Assembly (NCBI GenBank): GCA_025056175.1
Contig: JANWWK010000033.1
Coordinates: forward strand, 39,427 to 103,426
Direction: 5' to 3'
Source of the DNA: Anaerolineales bacterium
Lineage (GTDB): Bacteria; Chloroflexota; Anaerolineae; Anaerolineales; Villigracilaceae
DNA length: 64,000 nucleotides
Shown here: piece by piece, positions 25,104 through 33,264 of the stretch
How positions within the stretch are numbered: the stretch's first letter is position 1
Layout: each line of letters begins with the position of its first letter
Notes under the pieces: generated by a model
Told to the model about the DNA's origin: nothing
The model's input: only the letters and a program-made list of their open reading frames with translations
Databases searched by the model: none
Made by a program: the position numbers and the translations under genes

Positions 25104-25445
25104 ATGGAACGCATGCCTGTCAACCGCCTGGCCGTTATAAGTTTTGTCGTCGCTGTGCTGGCGCTGATTTCGTTTTGTATTGGTTTTGCGCCATTTTTGC
25201 CGCTCACCGCACTTGTCTGCTATCCGGCGGCGGTCTTTTGGGGTGCTATCGCGTTCCTGACCGGTTTCATCGCGCTGCGGCAGATGCGCGCCTGCCGCCA
25301 GAGGGGACGGTGGATGGCGCTGACCGGCATCGCAGTGGGGAGTCTCGCCCTCCCAGCCGTATTGTGCGAAACTGCACTCAGCCTGACGATTCTTGTGGCC
25401 GGGTTGCAATCTCTATTTTCCTTGTGGCCGACACCAGGGCCCTAA
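25104..25445 (+). CDS. DUF4190-like small membrane protein
   Basis: A 113-residue integral membrane protein with about three hydrophobic helices: residues 10-32, 37-58 and 68-100. A polar linker RQMRACRQRGRW separates the second and third. The spacing of the helices and the GIAVGSLAL segment resemble DUF4190 proteins, which have no known function. It starts one base after cobU, so it may be read with it. A second ATG three codons on (25113) is equally plausible as start. Confidence 0.55.
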   Translation: MERMPVNRLAVISFVVAVLALISFCIGFAPFLPLTALVCYPAAVFWGAIAFLTGFIALRQMRACRQRGRWMALTGIAVGSLALPAVLCETALSLTILVAGLQSLFSLWPTPGP

Positions 25446-25525
25446 CTCGACCTTCTCTCAAGCCGTTTACCAACCGCCAGTTTGCTCCCTTGCCAATCCC
25501 GTCTGCCTCGTGTATCCTTGCTGCT

Positions 25526-25619
25526 GGGAGCGCATAAGTCCCGGTGGGCTTCGCGGTCTTCAAAACCGTCGTTGGGGCGCGTTGCGTTCCAGGGTGGGTT
25601 CGACTCCCATGCGCTCCCG
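25526..25619 (+). tRNA. selC: tRNA-Sec (anticodon TCA)
   Basis: A 94-base tRNA that reads UGA as selenocysteine. The acceptor stem has 8 base pairs (GGGAGCGC/GCGCTCCC) with discriminator G, and is stacked on a 5-bp T stem around TTCGACT. The D stem has six pairs (AAGTCC/GGGCTT) with a CGGT loop, as in bacterial tRNA-Sec. The anticodon loop is CTTCAAA with TCA at 25560-25562. A long variable arm is present. CCA is not encoded; CTGG follows. Confidence 0.96.
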
Positions 25620-25699
25620 CTGGTGGTGACTCAAAACCATCGGCGCTTCCTGTTCTCTGAATATTTGCTTACTGTTGGCTGCCTTGCTGGATACCTCCC

Positions 25700-26884
25700 A
25701 TGTCTCTCCCCGCCCCCGAAATTTTCACCTCGCTCGTTTCTCGCGTTTTTCGCATTGAAGATGTCACCGCTGGTGACCAGGAATATCTCTATCGTTTTCG
25801 CGGTCAATTGTTCGTAGATTCGCTTCAGGCGCACCGTGACCTTTCGGAATGGTTACAACCCTACGGCCTGACGCCACTCTTTCGCAAAGACCGTGATGGC
25901 CGACAGGTCATCTTCCTGGTGCGCAGCCTGCCTGCACCGCAGAAATCGAATGCCGGCTTGAACGTGGTTTTGTTCGTGCTGACTCTGGCGAGTGTGATGT
26001 GGGTCGGAAGCCAGTTTACCGACCCGGCGCTCCTTCCCCCCGATGCTTCGCTGTGGGAAGCCTTTTGGATAGCGTTGCTCAACAGCGGTTTGCCGTTTGC
26101 TGCCAGTTTATTGGGCATTTTGCTGGCGCACGAGTTTGGTCATTATCTGGCTGCGCGCTTTCACAACACCAATGCCACTTTGCCTTATTTTATTCCCATG
26201 CCGGTCACTATTCTCGGCACGTTGGGTGCAGTGATTGTGTGGAAGGAATTGCCGCGTAACAAGCGCGTTCTGTTCGATGTGGGCGTAGCCGGGCCGCTGG
26301 CCGGATTGGTGGTGGCCGTACCTGTGTTGTTATATGGTCTTTCGATTTCCAAACTGGGGACGGTTGAACCTGCGCCCGGCGGGTTCATCGAGGGCAACTC
26401 CATTCTTTATCTCCTGGCCAAATTCATCGTCTTTGGGCGTTTTTTGCCGGAGCCAGCCAGTTATGAGGGCCTCTCGCCGGTGTTGTACTGGCTGCGCTAC
26501 TTTTTTACCGGTACGCCCGCGCCTTATGGTGGCGTGGATGTGTTCATCTCACCGGTGGCGCTGGCTGGTTGGGCAGGAATTCTGGTCACGGCGCTCAACC
26601 TCCTGCCGGTCGGACAGCTGGATGGCGGCCACATCCTTTATACCCTCTTCGGACACAAACTGCGCTATGCGTTTCCGGTGGTTTTGCTCTTTATGGGCAT
26701 GATGGGGTTGTTTTGGAGCGGTTGGTGGTTGTGGGTCGTTCTCCTGTTTTTGTTTGGCCGGCGCTCGGCAGAACCACTCGACCAGATTACCGAACTCGAC
26801 CCACCGCGCCGCGCTCTGGCCTGGGGGATGGTTTTCCTGTTTTTCCTGGTCTTCACACCCGTTCCGATGGTGCCGCTGGGGTAG
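25700..26884 (+). CDS. Site-2 protease family (M50) membrane metalloprotease
   Basis: A 394-residue zinc protease of the plant EGY/M50 type that cuts substrates within the membrane. Residues 1-80 form a soluble N-terminal domain. Hydrophobic helices start near residue 88; the zinc motif HEFGH lies in LLAHEFGHYLAARF near residue 147, and the second site NLLPVGQLDGGHI near residue 306 supplies the third ligand Asp. PMPVTILGTLGAVI follows the first motif, as in the family. Substrates are unknown. No Shine-Dalgarno sequence stands out. The lipoprotein gene begins 3 bases after its stop. Confidence 0.88.
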   Translation: MSLPAPEIFTSLVSRVFRIEDVTAGDQEYLYRFRGQLFVDSLQAHRDLSEWLQPYGLTPLFRKDRDGRQVIFLVRSLPAPQKSNAGLNVVLFVLTLASVMWVGSQFTDPALLPPDASLWEAFWIALLNSGLPFAASLLGILLAHEFGHYLAARFHNTNATLPYFIPMPVTILGTLGAVIVWKELPRNKRVLFDVGVAGPLAGLVVAVPVLLYGLSISKLGTVEPAPGGFIEGNSILYLLAKFIVFGRFLPEPASYEGLSPVLYWLRYFFTGTPAPYGGVDVFISPVALAGWAGILVTALNLLPVGQLDGGHILYTLFGHKLRYAFPVVLLFMGMMGLFWSGWWLWVVLLFLFGRRSAEPLDQITELDPPRRALAWGMVFLFFLVFTPVPMVPLG

Positions 26885-26887
26885 TGA

Positions 26888-28273
26888 ATGCGTCGCTTTC
26901 TGTTTTCTGCCGCGCTTGCTACACTCTTGCTGGCTGCCTGCACCCCTTCGGTAACCCTGCTTACCCGTCCGCCAGACGCTACTTCTACATCTCAATCGGC
27001 AAAGCCAACAGCGACTGATTTCCCTGCCCCCAGTCGCACGCCCGCGCCCAGCCCCACACCCGCCTTGACTTTTGACCCGGAGATGGTGCGCGGTGTCGAA
27101 ACGGAAGCCTGGTTCAGCGGGGAAATTCCCATCCTCGCGCAGATGGCTGCTGATTTTAGTGCTGTCAACCCCTGGGGGGTGAAAATTGCTGTCGTCTCTT
27201 ATCCCAATTTGAATCAGCTGGCGCAGGCCATTGCGGCCTCGCTGGAGACCAACGCTCCGCCGGGCGTGGCGCTGGCACTGCCCGAGCAAATTTCTGCCTG
27301 GCGCACGGCAGCGCGCGACTTGACCCCTTATGCTGCACATTCGCAATGGGGACTGGGGCCGGCGGGGATTTTACCGGTCTTTGCGGCGGCCTCGTCTGCC
27401 GAAGGGGTAACGGTGAGTGTACCGGTTATTCGTTCAGCGCGCTATCTGTTTTACAACGTGACCTGGGCGCAGGAACTCGGCTTTGAGAGCGCGCCGCGCA
27501 CGTGGGAAGCCTTCCGTGCGCAGGCTTGCGCTGCGAATGCCTTCTGGAGAAGTGATGCCGACCCCGCCAACGACGGCTTTGGTGGCCTGGCGCTGGAGAC
27601 CTTTCCAAACTGGCAGACGCCCTACGGCTGGCTGCGCGCTGGAAACGGTGACGTGCTTGTGGATGGCCGCTGGTCGTTTGCTTCGGAACAAAATGCAGCA
27701 GTGTTGGAACGCCTGTTGGAACTGCGCGAGGCCGGATGTGCCTGGTTACCGACCTCCTTGACGAACTTTGAGAACCTGGCGGTGCGTCGGGCGTTGTTCG
27801 TTAGCGGCAGCGTGAGCGATTTTTCGGCCCAACGCGCAGCGTTTGCGGCTGCCGGCTCTGCTGATGAATGGACGGTGATTGCGTTTCCAGGAGAAACGCC
27901 TGCTGTGCCAGTCTATGGGCTGGATGCGGTTATCTTCCAGGCCGATGCGCGCCGCGAATGGGCAGCCTGGTTGTTTGTGCGCTGGTTGACCGAACCAGAA
28001 CAGCAGGTGCGTCTTGCGCGGGCAACCGGTTGGCTGCCGGTGAGCCGCCCGGCGTTTGGTTTGCTGCAAAGCGATTTGACCGCCAACGTGCAGAAAGGCA
28101 CGGCAGCGGCTTTGTTGAACGATGCCGTTGCCGCCCCGTCTTTCTCCGGGTGGGAGAAAGCCAACAAAGTGCTGGCCGATGGCTTCATCTATCTGTTTCG
28201 TGTCTTTCCCAACCTTTCGGCCCGGCAGGTGTTGGAGCAGATGGATGCGTTGATGAACGATTTGTTAAAGTAG
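26888..28273 (+). CDS. Extracellular solute-binding lipoprotein
   Basis: A 461-residue lipoprotein of the family 1 (sugar-type) solute-binding proteins of ABC importers. A signal peptide ends with the lipobox LLAAC at residues 14-18, followed by a Thr/Pro-rich linker (TRPPDATSTSQ and PAPSPTPALTF). The mature domain shows the fold pattern WFSGEIPILAQMAADFSAVNP and a hydrophobic RSARYLFYNVTWAQELGF region. No permease or ATPase gene is adjacent, so the binding protein is an orphan here, unless it serves another role. The ligand is unknown. Confidence 0.85.
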   Translation: MRRFLFSAALATLLLAACTPSVTLLTRPPDATSTSQSAKPTATDFPAPSRTPAPSPTPALTFDPEMVRGVETEAWFSGEIPILAQMAADFSAVNPWGVKIAVVSYPNLNQLAQAIAASLETNAPPGVALALPEQISAWRTAARDLTPYAAHSQWGLGPAGILPVFAAASSAEGVTVSVPVIRSARYLFYNVTWAQELGFESAPRTWEAFRAQACAANAFWRSDADPANDGFGGLALETFPNWQTPYGWLRAGNGDVLVDGRWSFASEQNAAVLERLLELREAGCAWLPTSLTNFENLAVRRALFVSGSVSDFSAQRAAFAAAGSADEWTVIAFPGETPAVPVYGLDAVIFQADARREWAAWLFVRWLTEPEQQVRLARATGWLPVSRPAFGLLQSDLTANVQKGTAAALLNDAVAAPSFSGWEKANKVLADGFIYLFRVFPNLSARQVLEQMDALMNDLLK

Positions 28274-28345
28274 CGTGTTTTTCTGCCTCTCTGGTTGCTC
28301 TTTGGCGTAGATACCGCTATACTGTGCAAATAAGGAGAACTGCTT

Positions 28346-29026
28346 ATGCAAATCGAAATCCAGCACCGTCCTTCGTATTCTCTGGCAATTGTTCAGTTGG
28401 CTCCCAATGAGCGTATTCGCGCCGAATCGGGTGCAATGGTCAGCATGTCGGCGGGGGTCAACATTGAAACCCAGGCCGCCGGTGGCTTTCTCAAATCGTT
28501 TACCCGCGCCGTGCTGGGCGGAGAATCGTTCTTCCAGAATTTCTTTCAGGCCGGCCCGCAGGGTGGCGAGGTGACTCTGGCGCCTGACCTGCCCGGTGAT
28601 ATTGCCCTCATCGAATTGCGCGGGGAGACGATGATGGTGCAGGCCGGTTCGTATCTGGCCTCTGAGAGCGGCATTGAACTCAGCACAAAAGTCAGCATGA
28701 AAGCGTTTCTCTCGGCGGAGGGGCTTTCGATGCTGGAGGCCACAGGCAGCGGCAAACTGCTTGTTTCCTCCTATGGCGCTATTTTCGAGCGCGTGCTTGC
28801 AGCGGGAGAAAAGTATATCGTAGATACTTCTCACCTGGTGGCGTTTGATGCCACCGTGCAGGTTGCGCCGCGCACTGCCGGAGGCATGAAAACCACCCTG
28901 TTCAGCGGCGAGGGCCTGGTAGTGGAATTGACTGGTCCGGGGCGGCTTTACATTCAAACCCGTTCGCCGCAGGCGCTTATCAATTGGATTATCCCGCAAC
29001 TTCCCAAATCAGGCAGTGACTCATAG
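28346..29026 (+). CDS. AIM24/TIGR00266-family protein
   Basis: A 226-residue, all-beta protein of the AIM24 family. Landmarks are RIRAESGAMVSMSAGVNIET near residue 25, GESFFQNFFQAGPQGGEVTLAP near residue 60, and the terminal GEGLVVELTGPGRLYIQTRSPQALINWI. The family is widespread and poorly understood; the yeast member affects mitochondrial inner-membrane organisation, but nothing shows this role here. A good AAGGAG lies 8 bases before the ATG, and a TATACT -10 lies upstream. The next gene starts 7 bases after its stop. Confidence 0.9.
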   Translation: MQIEIQHRPSYSLAIVQLAPNERIRAESGAMVSMSAGVNIETQAAGGFLKSFTRAVLGGESFFQNFFQAGPQGGEVTLAPDLPGDIALIELRGETMMVQAGSYLASESGIELSTKVSMKAFLSAEGLSMLEATGSGKLLVSSYGAIFERVLAAGEKYIVDTSHLVAFDATVQVAPRTAGGMKTTLFSGEGLVVELTGPGRLYIQTRSPQALINWIIPQLPKSGSDS

Positions 29027-29033
29027 GTGACTC

Positions 29034-29453
29034 ATGACCGAACTCAAACCTTTGCATTGGCAGCCCAAACCCGGCATCGGCTATGCCGTTTCTCGCCGTG
29101 CCGATGGCGGCATGACCCTGACGTTTAGCGACCTTTCCGAAGCCACTCTCGCCGATTGGCGCGAATTTGCCTATGAGCATTTGCTTGGCTCCGACCGTCT
29201 GACGCGCAACCTGTATGACCTGCGCGCCGTGCGCGAAATTCCAGAACGCGCCATCAAACTGGCGATGGAAGTGAATAACGACCCGGCTACCCGTAACCTG
29301 CGCGTGGCTGTGCTGGTGTCTGATGAAACCGCCCGTGATGCCATTCTCAAGGTGGCTGCCGGCGCAGTTGGCAGCGGCGCTGCCATTCGGGTCTTTACCG
29401 ACCTGGACGAAGCCGAAGCCTGGTTGATGAAACCGATGGAGCAGATGGTGTGA
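29034..29453 (+). CDS. SpoIIAA/STAS-like small protein, second copy type
   Basis: A 139-residue soluble protein with the same general plan as the protein at 6945: a strand-turn-strand start (GIGYAVSRRADGGMTLTFSDLSE), a helix with LADWREFAYEHLLG, a strand LRVAVLVSDETARDAIL and an end FTDLDEAEAWL. The similarity is structural in pattern and identity is low, so this is a tentative call. Its stop overlaps the GTG start of folP, so the two are translationally coupled. Confidence 0.5.
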   Translation: MTELKPLHWQPKPGIGYAVSRRADGGMTLTFSDLSEATLADWREFAYEHLLGSDRLTRNLYDLRAVREIPERAIKLAMEVNNDPATRNLRVAVLVSDETARDAILKVAAGAVGSGAAIRVFTDLDEAEAWLMKPMEQMV

Positions 29454-30334
29454 ATCCGCTGCAAGTGGGCGCGAAAACCTTCGCGTGGGGTGCGCGCACC
29501 TATGTCATGGGCATCCTCAACGTCACGCCCGATTCCTTTTCGGGAGATGGCCTGCTTGTCCGCGAACAGGTTCTGGAAGCGGCCCTCGAACAGGCGCGCC
29601 GATTTTTGCAGGCTGGAGCCGATATTCTCGATGTCGGCGGCGAATCCACCCGACCGGGCGCGCAAGCCGTGAGCGCCGAAGAAGAGATGCAGCGTGTTGT
29701 GCCGGTCATCACCGCTCTGGTGCAGGAATTCCCCGACGCGGTCATTTCGGTCGATACTTACAAAGCAGTGGTAGCCGAAGCCGCCCTGCATGCGGGCGCA
29801 CATCTCGTCAATGATGTCTGGGGTCTGCGTGCTGACCCGCGCCTGGCTTCTGTAGTGGCACAGCACAACGTGCCGGTGATTCTCATGCACAATCGCAGCC
29901 GGCCTGCCAACGCGCAGATTGTGGAGCAGCTCGGTGGGCATTACGTGGGCATGGAATATGACAATCTGCTCGAAGACGTGAAACGCGAATTGCTTGAATC
30001 GGTTGAACTGGCCCGCCGCGCCGGCCTCTCGGAGGACAAAATTATCCTCGACCCGGGGATTGGCTTTGGCAAAACGGTCGAACAGAACCTGGAACTGCTC
30101 AACCGCCTGGATGAGATTCGTGCGTTGGGGTTTCCCGTCTTGCTCGGACCTTCGCGCAAATCCTTCATCGGTTACACTCTCCAATTGCCTCCAGGCGAAC
30201 GACTGGAAGGCACAGCCGCTGCAGTGGCGGTCGGGATTGTACGCGGGGCCGACATCGTGCGGGTACATGACGTTGAGTTCATGGTGCGCGTCGCCCGGAT
30301 GACCGATGCCATCGTCCGCCGCGCCAGACGCTGA
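29450..30334 (+). CDS. folP: Dihydropteroate synthase
   Basis: FolP joins p-aminobenzoate to the pterin diphosphate in folate synthesis. The 294 residues fit. Signature 1, YVMGILNVTPDSFSGDG, lies near residues 18-34; signature 2, DVGGESTRPGA, near residue 60; SVDTYKAVV near 100 and the terminal RVHDVEFMV supply ligands. A GTG start at 29450 overlaps the upstream TGA, and no ATG is available before the conserved region. Nothing else of the folate pathway is nearby. The substrate lysine and diphosphate region (LGPSRKSFIG) is present. Confidence 0.96.
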   Translation: MNPLQVGAKTFAWGARTYVMGILNVTPDSFSGDGLLVREQVLEAALEQARRFLQAGADILDVGGESTRPGAQAVSAEEEMQRVVPVITALVQEFPDAVISVDTYKAVVAEAALHAGAHLVNDVWGLRADPRLASVVAQHNVPVILMHNRSRPANAQIVEQLGGHYVGMEYDNLLEDVKRELLESVELARRAGLSEDKIILDPGIGFGKTVEQNLELLNRLDEIRALGFPVLLGPSRKSFIGYTLQLPPGERLEGTAAAVAVGIVRGADIVRVHDVEFMVRVARMTDAIVRRARR

Positions 30335-30353
30335 ACCCGGGACTGCTTGCGCT

Positions 30354-31643
30354 ATGACCGATTACGATAATCAACTGCTGCGCCGGGCCATCATTCACGC
30401 CAAAGCGGGTGAATACGACGCCGCCCGCCGTTACTTGACGCGCGCCCTGGAACTGGCTGATGACCGCGATACGCGCGTATGGGCGAACTATTGGATGAGC
30501 AAGGTGGTAGAAGACCCCGCCCAGAAGCGTGCCTTTCTGGAAGAAACTCTTGCTTATGAACCGACTCATCCCGAAGCCCGCCGCGAACTGGCCATTCTGG
30601 ATGGCGTACTCAAACCCCAGGAAATTGTCAACGCTGATGCCCTTCCGGCGCAATCGTTGCAACCGCAGACCGCACAGGCCGACCGCTTCACCTGTCCCAA
30701 ATGCGGCGGACGCATGGTGTATGCGCCCGATGGTCGTTCCCTCTACTGTGAATTCTGCACTCGAAATCAGACCCTTTCTCAACGGGCCGTGGAGCAAGAA
30801 CGGGATTTCATCCTGACGATGGCAACCGTGCAGGGGCATTACGCTTCGGTGGCCGTCAAAACCCTGTTCTGTGAGGGCTGTGGAGCGCAGTTCGTTCTCC
30901 CACCGCAGGAAATGACCGGCGAATGCGCCTATTGCGGTTCCAATCATGTGGTGCGTGGTGACGGGCAGCTGCTTCAACCCGATTCCATCCTGCCGATGCG
31001 GCTCAATCAGCGTCAGGCGGTACAGGTATTGGTTTCCTGGGTCGAATCGCAGGGTCTGCGCCCGGCGCGCAAAGTCCAGCCGCCGCGTGGTATGTATCTG
31101 CCGCTATGGACTTTCGACATCGCAGGCGTTATCCCCTGGAGCGGGTATATCGTCCGCACACAGCGCAATGCGGGATTGGCAGAACAGCGTGAGTTTGTGC
31201 AGGGCGAAAAAGACATCTTTTTCGATGATATTCTCGTCCCCGGTGCGCCCAAATTGGCCGGTTTGGTTCTTAAACTGGCAGATTCGTTCGAAACGAATCA
31301 AGCCGTCCCTTACGATGCACGTTACCTGGCTGGTTGGCCGGCGGAACTGCCGCAGATGAGCCTGGCACAGGCCTCGCTCGAAGCCCGTCAGCAGGCCGCC
31401 CATCGTGCGCGCAGCCTGATTCAGCGTGATTTTCCCGATCAGGCTATCTCCAATCTTTCGTACAGCACAGCCCGCCTTTCGATAGCCACCTTCAAACTGT
31501 TGTTGGTACCACTCTGGTTGACCATTCTGCCCATCGAAGAGAGTGAATATCGCCTGTTGATAGACGGTGTGAAGGGGAATGTGTATTGTGAAATGCCCCC
31601 GCGCGGGCTGCGAGGGGTGTTTCGACAGATGTTCGGATTCTGA
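30354..31643 (+). CDS. Double zinc-ribbon protein with N-terminal helical repeats
   Basis: A 429-residue soluble protein. Residues 5-85 read as a TPR-like helical region (LLRRAIIHAKAGEYDAARRYLTRALEL). A zinc ribbon follows (CPKC near 107, CEFC near 127), then a second (CEGC near 172, CAYC near 188). The rest is a long domain ending ECMPPRGLRGVFRQMFGF, similar in pattern to proteins of unknown role whose last part binds or spans the membrane; one hydrophobic stretch (LLLVPLWLTILPI) lies near residue 385. I start at the ATG at 30354. Function unknown. Confidence 0.7.
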   Translation: MTDYDNQLLRRAIIHAKAGEYDAARRYLTRALELADDRDTRVWANYWMSKVVEDPAQKRAFLEETLAYEPTHPEARRELAILDGVLKPQEIVNADALPAQSLQPQTAQADRFTCPKCGGRMVYAPDGRSLYCEFCTRNQTLSQRAVEQERDFILTMATVQGHYASVAVKTLFCEGCGAQFVLPPQEMTGECAYCGSNHVVRGDGQLLQPDSILPMRLNQRQAVQVLVSWVESQGLRPARKVQPPRGMYLPLWTFDIAGVIPWSGYIVRTQRNAGLAEQREFVQGEKDIFFDDILVPGAPKLAGLVLKLADSFETNQAVPYDARYLAGWPAELPQMSLAQASLEARQQAAHRARSLIQRDFPDQAISNLSYSTARLSIATFKLLLVPLWLTILPIEESEYRLLIDGVKGNVYCEMPPRGLRGVFRQMFGF

Positions 31644-31644
31644 C

Positions 31645-33252
31645 ATGCTGACTGCCGTTATCGTCTGGCTTTATGCTGGGGCGCTGTGCTATGCGTATGG
31701 CGCTCTTTTTTTCCGCAAATTGCCGTTTGCGCTCACTGTGCTGAGCGGTTTGGTGATTCTCACGGTTCTGGCGCAATTGGTCAGCTTGTTTATGCCGATG
31801 ACGGCCTGGTTACACCTGCTGTTGATAGCAGGTGCGCTCCTCTTGCTGGCAGTGCGGCGCATTCCCCGCTCCATACTGCCGGGCGTTTTGCCTTGCTGGC
31901 CGGGTGTTCTGGCCGGGGTGGGTGGGTTGGTGTGGGTGTTGACCTTTCTGATTGTGCTGGAAAACGCTACGCATCTGCCCAGCAACCCCGATACCAACCT
32001 GTACCACGCCCAGGCCATCCGCTGGATGGAAACTTACCCTGCTGTTCCGGGTTTAGGTAACCTGCACGGACGGCTGGCGTTCAACTCGGCCTGGTTTGTC
32101 ACCAACGCCTTGTTTGGCATGGCCTTCCTCGGGCAAGGGTCGTTTCCGTTGGCCGCCGGCCTGCTTGCGCTGATAGCACTCTCCTTCTTCTGGCAGGGGA
32201 TGATGACCTTGCTGGCGGGGCAGGTGTCGGTCTCGAATCTGCTCAAAACAGGTTTTTTGCCCCTCACGTTCTACGCACTGGGTGGGGAACTGTCCTCCCC
32301 AGGCGCCGATTTGCCCGTCAGCCTGCTGGTGTGGGTGTTGACAATCTTATGGGTGGAGCAGGTGGAAAACGAACAGCCGTACCATTTGCCGTTGATGACG
32401 TTACTGGCTGCGTTTGCCGTCTCCGTCAAACTCTCGGCCTTGCCGCTGTTAGCCTTTCCGTTGCTTTTGGCGCGTTTTCAAAAACGTCGCCTGTTCACGC
32501 TGGGATGGATAACCACCCTCGTACTTTTGCCTTTCGTGGCGCGTAACCTGGTGTTGAGCGGTTACCTGGTCTACCCTTATCCGACGGTTGACTTGTTCGC
32601 TTTCGATTGGAAAGTTCCCCCGGAACGGGTGGAAGAAGACCGTCAGGCGGTGATTGCCTTTGCCCGCTGGGTAGGGCCGGGCCAATTCGATGCCCCGTTT
32701 CAGGAATGGTTTCCACACTGGTTTTCGCGCCAGAGTTTGAACCGCAGGGTGCTTTTTTTTGCTGCGCTTCTCACGCCGCTGGCGGGGTTGATTGTGCGTT
32801 TCCGTCCACTTCGTTTGTGGGCTGGCTGGCTGGTGGTCTATGGCGGGGTCTGCTTCTGGTTCTTCAGTGCGCCCGATTTTCGTTTTGGATATGGGTTTTT
32901 GCTCGCTTCACTGCTGCTTGTCTCTGCCATTGGGTTGTGGATGGGGGTGACGCGCTTTCCCTGGCTTTCTCGTTTCCTGTCATTCGGTGGAACGGCACTG
33001 ATGCTCGTTTATCTTGCGCTGACGCTGGTACGTTCGTTCGAGCCGCGCACCCTTTCTGAGCGCCTTTTGCGCCCTGTTGGTTATATCCAGGTGCCTGTGC
33101 AGGAATGCGCCCTGGCAAACGCTCCGGCCTTTTGTGCGGTGAACTACGGTTATTGCGGCTATCACGAACTGCCGTGCGTCCCCTCCCCTCGTCACTGGGT
33201 AGAACAACGTGGTGACGACTTGCGCGATGGCTTTCGCGCCCTGCCCCGATGA
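31645..33252 (+). CDS. LIC_10190-like polytopic membrane protein
   Basis: A 535-residue protein with about 12 to 14 membrane helices. It opens with LTAVIVWLYAGALCYAYGALF. An external loop shows SNPDTNLYHAQAIRWMETYPAVPGLGNLHGRLAFNS, the characteristic block of the LIC_10190 family, which resembles the GT-C class of lipid-linked glycosyltransferases. The charged Asp in the DTNLYH block could be catalytic. The donor, acceptor and product are unknown; cell-surface polysaccharide or protein glycosylation is plausible. The start is two bases after the previous stop. A hydrophilic 50-residue C-terminus holds four cysteines (CALANAPAFC, YCGYHELPC). Confidence 0.7.
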   Translation: MLTAVIVWLYAGALCYAYGALFFRKLPFALTVLSGLVILTVLAQLVSLFMPMTAWLHLLLIAGALLLLAVRRIPRSILPGVLPCWPGVLAGVGGLVWVLTFLIVLENATHLPSNPDTNLYHAQAIRWMETYPAVPGLGNLHGRLAFNSAWFVTNALFGMAFLGQGSFPLAAGLLALIALSFFWQGMMTLLAGQVSVSNLLKTGFLPLTFYALGGELSSPGADLPVSLLVWVLTILWVEQVENEQPYHLPLMTLLAAFAVSVKLSALPLLAFPLLLARFQKRRLFTLGWITTLVLLPFVARNLVLSGYLVYPYPTVDLFAFDWKVPPERVEEDRQAVIAFARWVGPGQFDAPFQEWFPHWFSRQSLNRRVLFFAALLTPLAGLIVRFRPLRLWAGWLVVYGGVCFWFFSAPDFRFGYGFLLASLLLVSAIGLWMGVTRFPWLSRFLSFGGTALMLVYLALTLVRSFEPRTLSERLLRPVGYIQVPVQECALANAPAFCAVNYGYCGYHELPCVPSPRHWVEQRGDDLRDGFRALPR

Positions 33253-33258
33253 TAAAAT
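33253..33258 (+). promoter_or_regulatory. -10 element for a possibly leaderless PBP-like mRNA
   Basis: TAAAAT ends six bases before the ATG at 33265, so transcription would begin at the start codon. No Shine-Dalgarno sequence is present. It overlaps the end of the upstream gene. Confidence 0.35.
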
Positions 33259-33264
33259 ACCCCC

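Noticed and set aside
25446..25699. An in-frame UGA selenoprotein near tRNA-Sec
   Set aside because: The flanking coding frames are complete without read-through of UGA.
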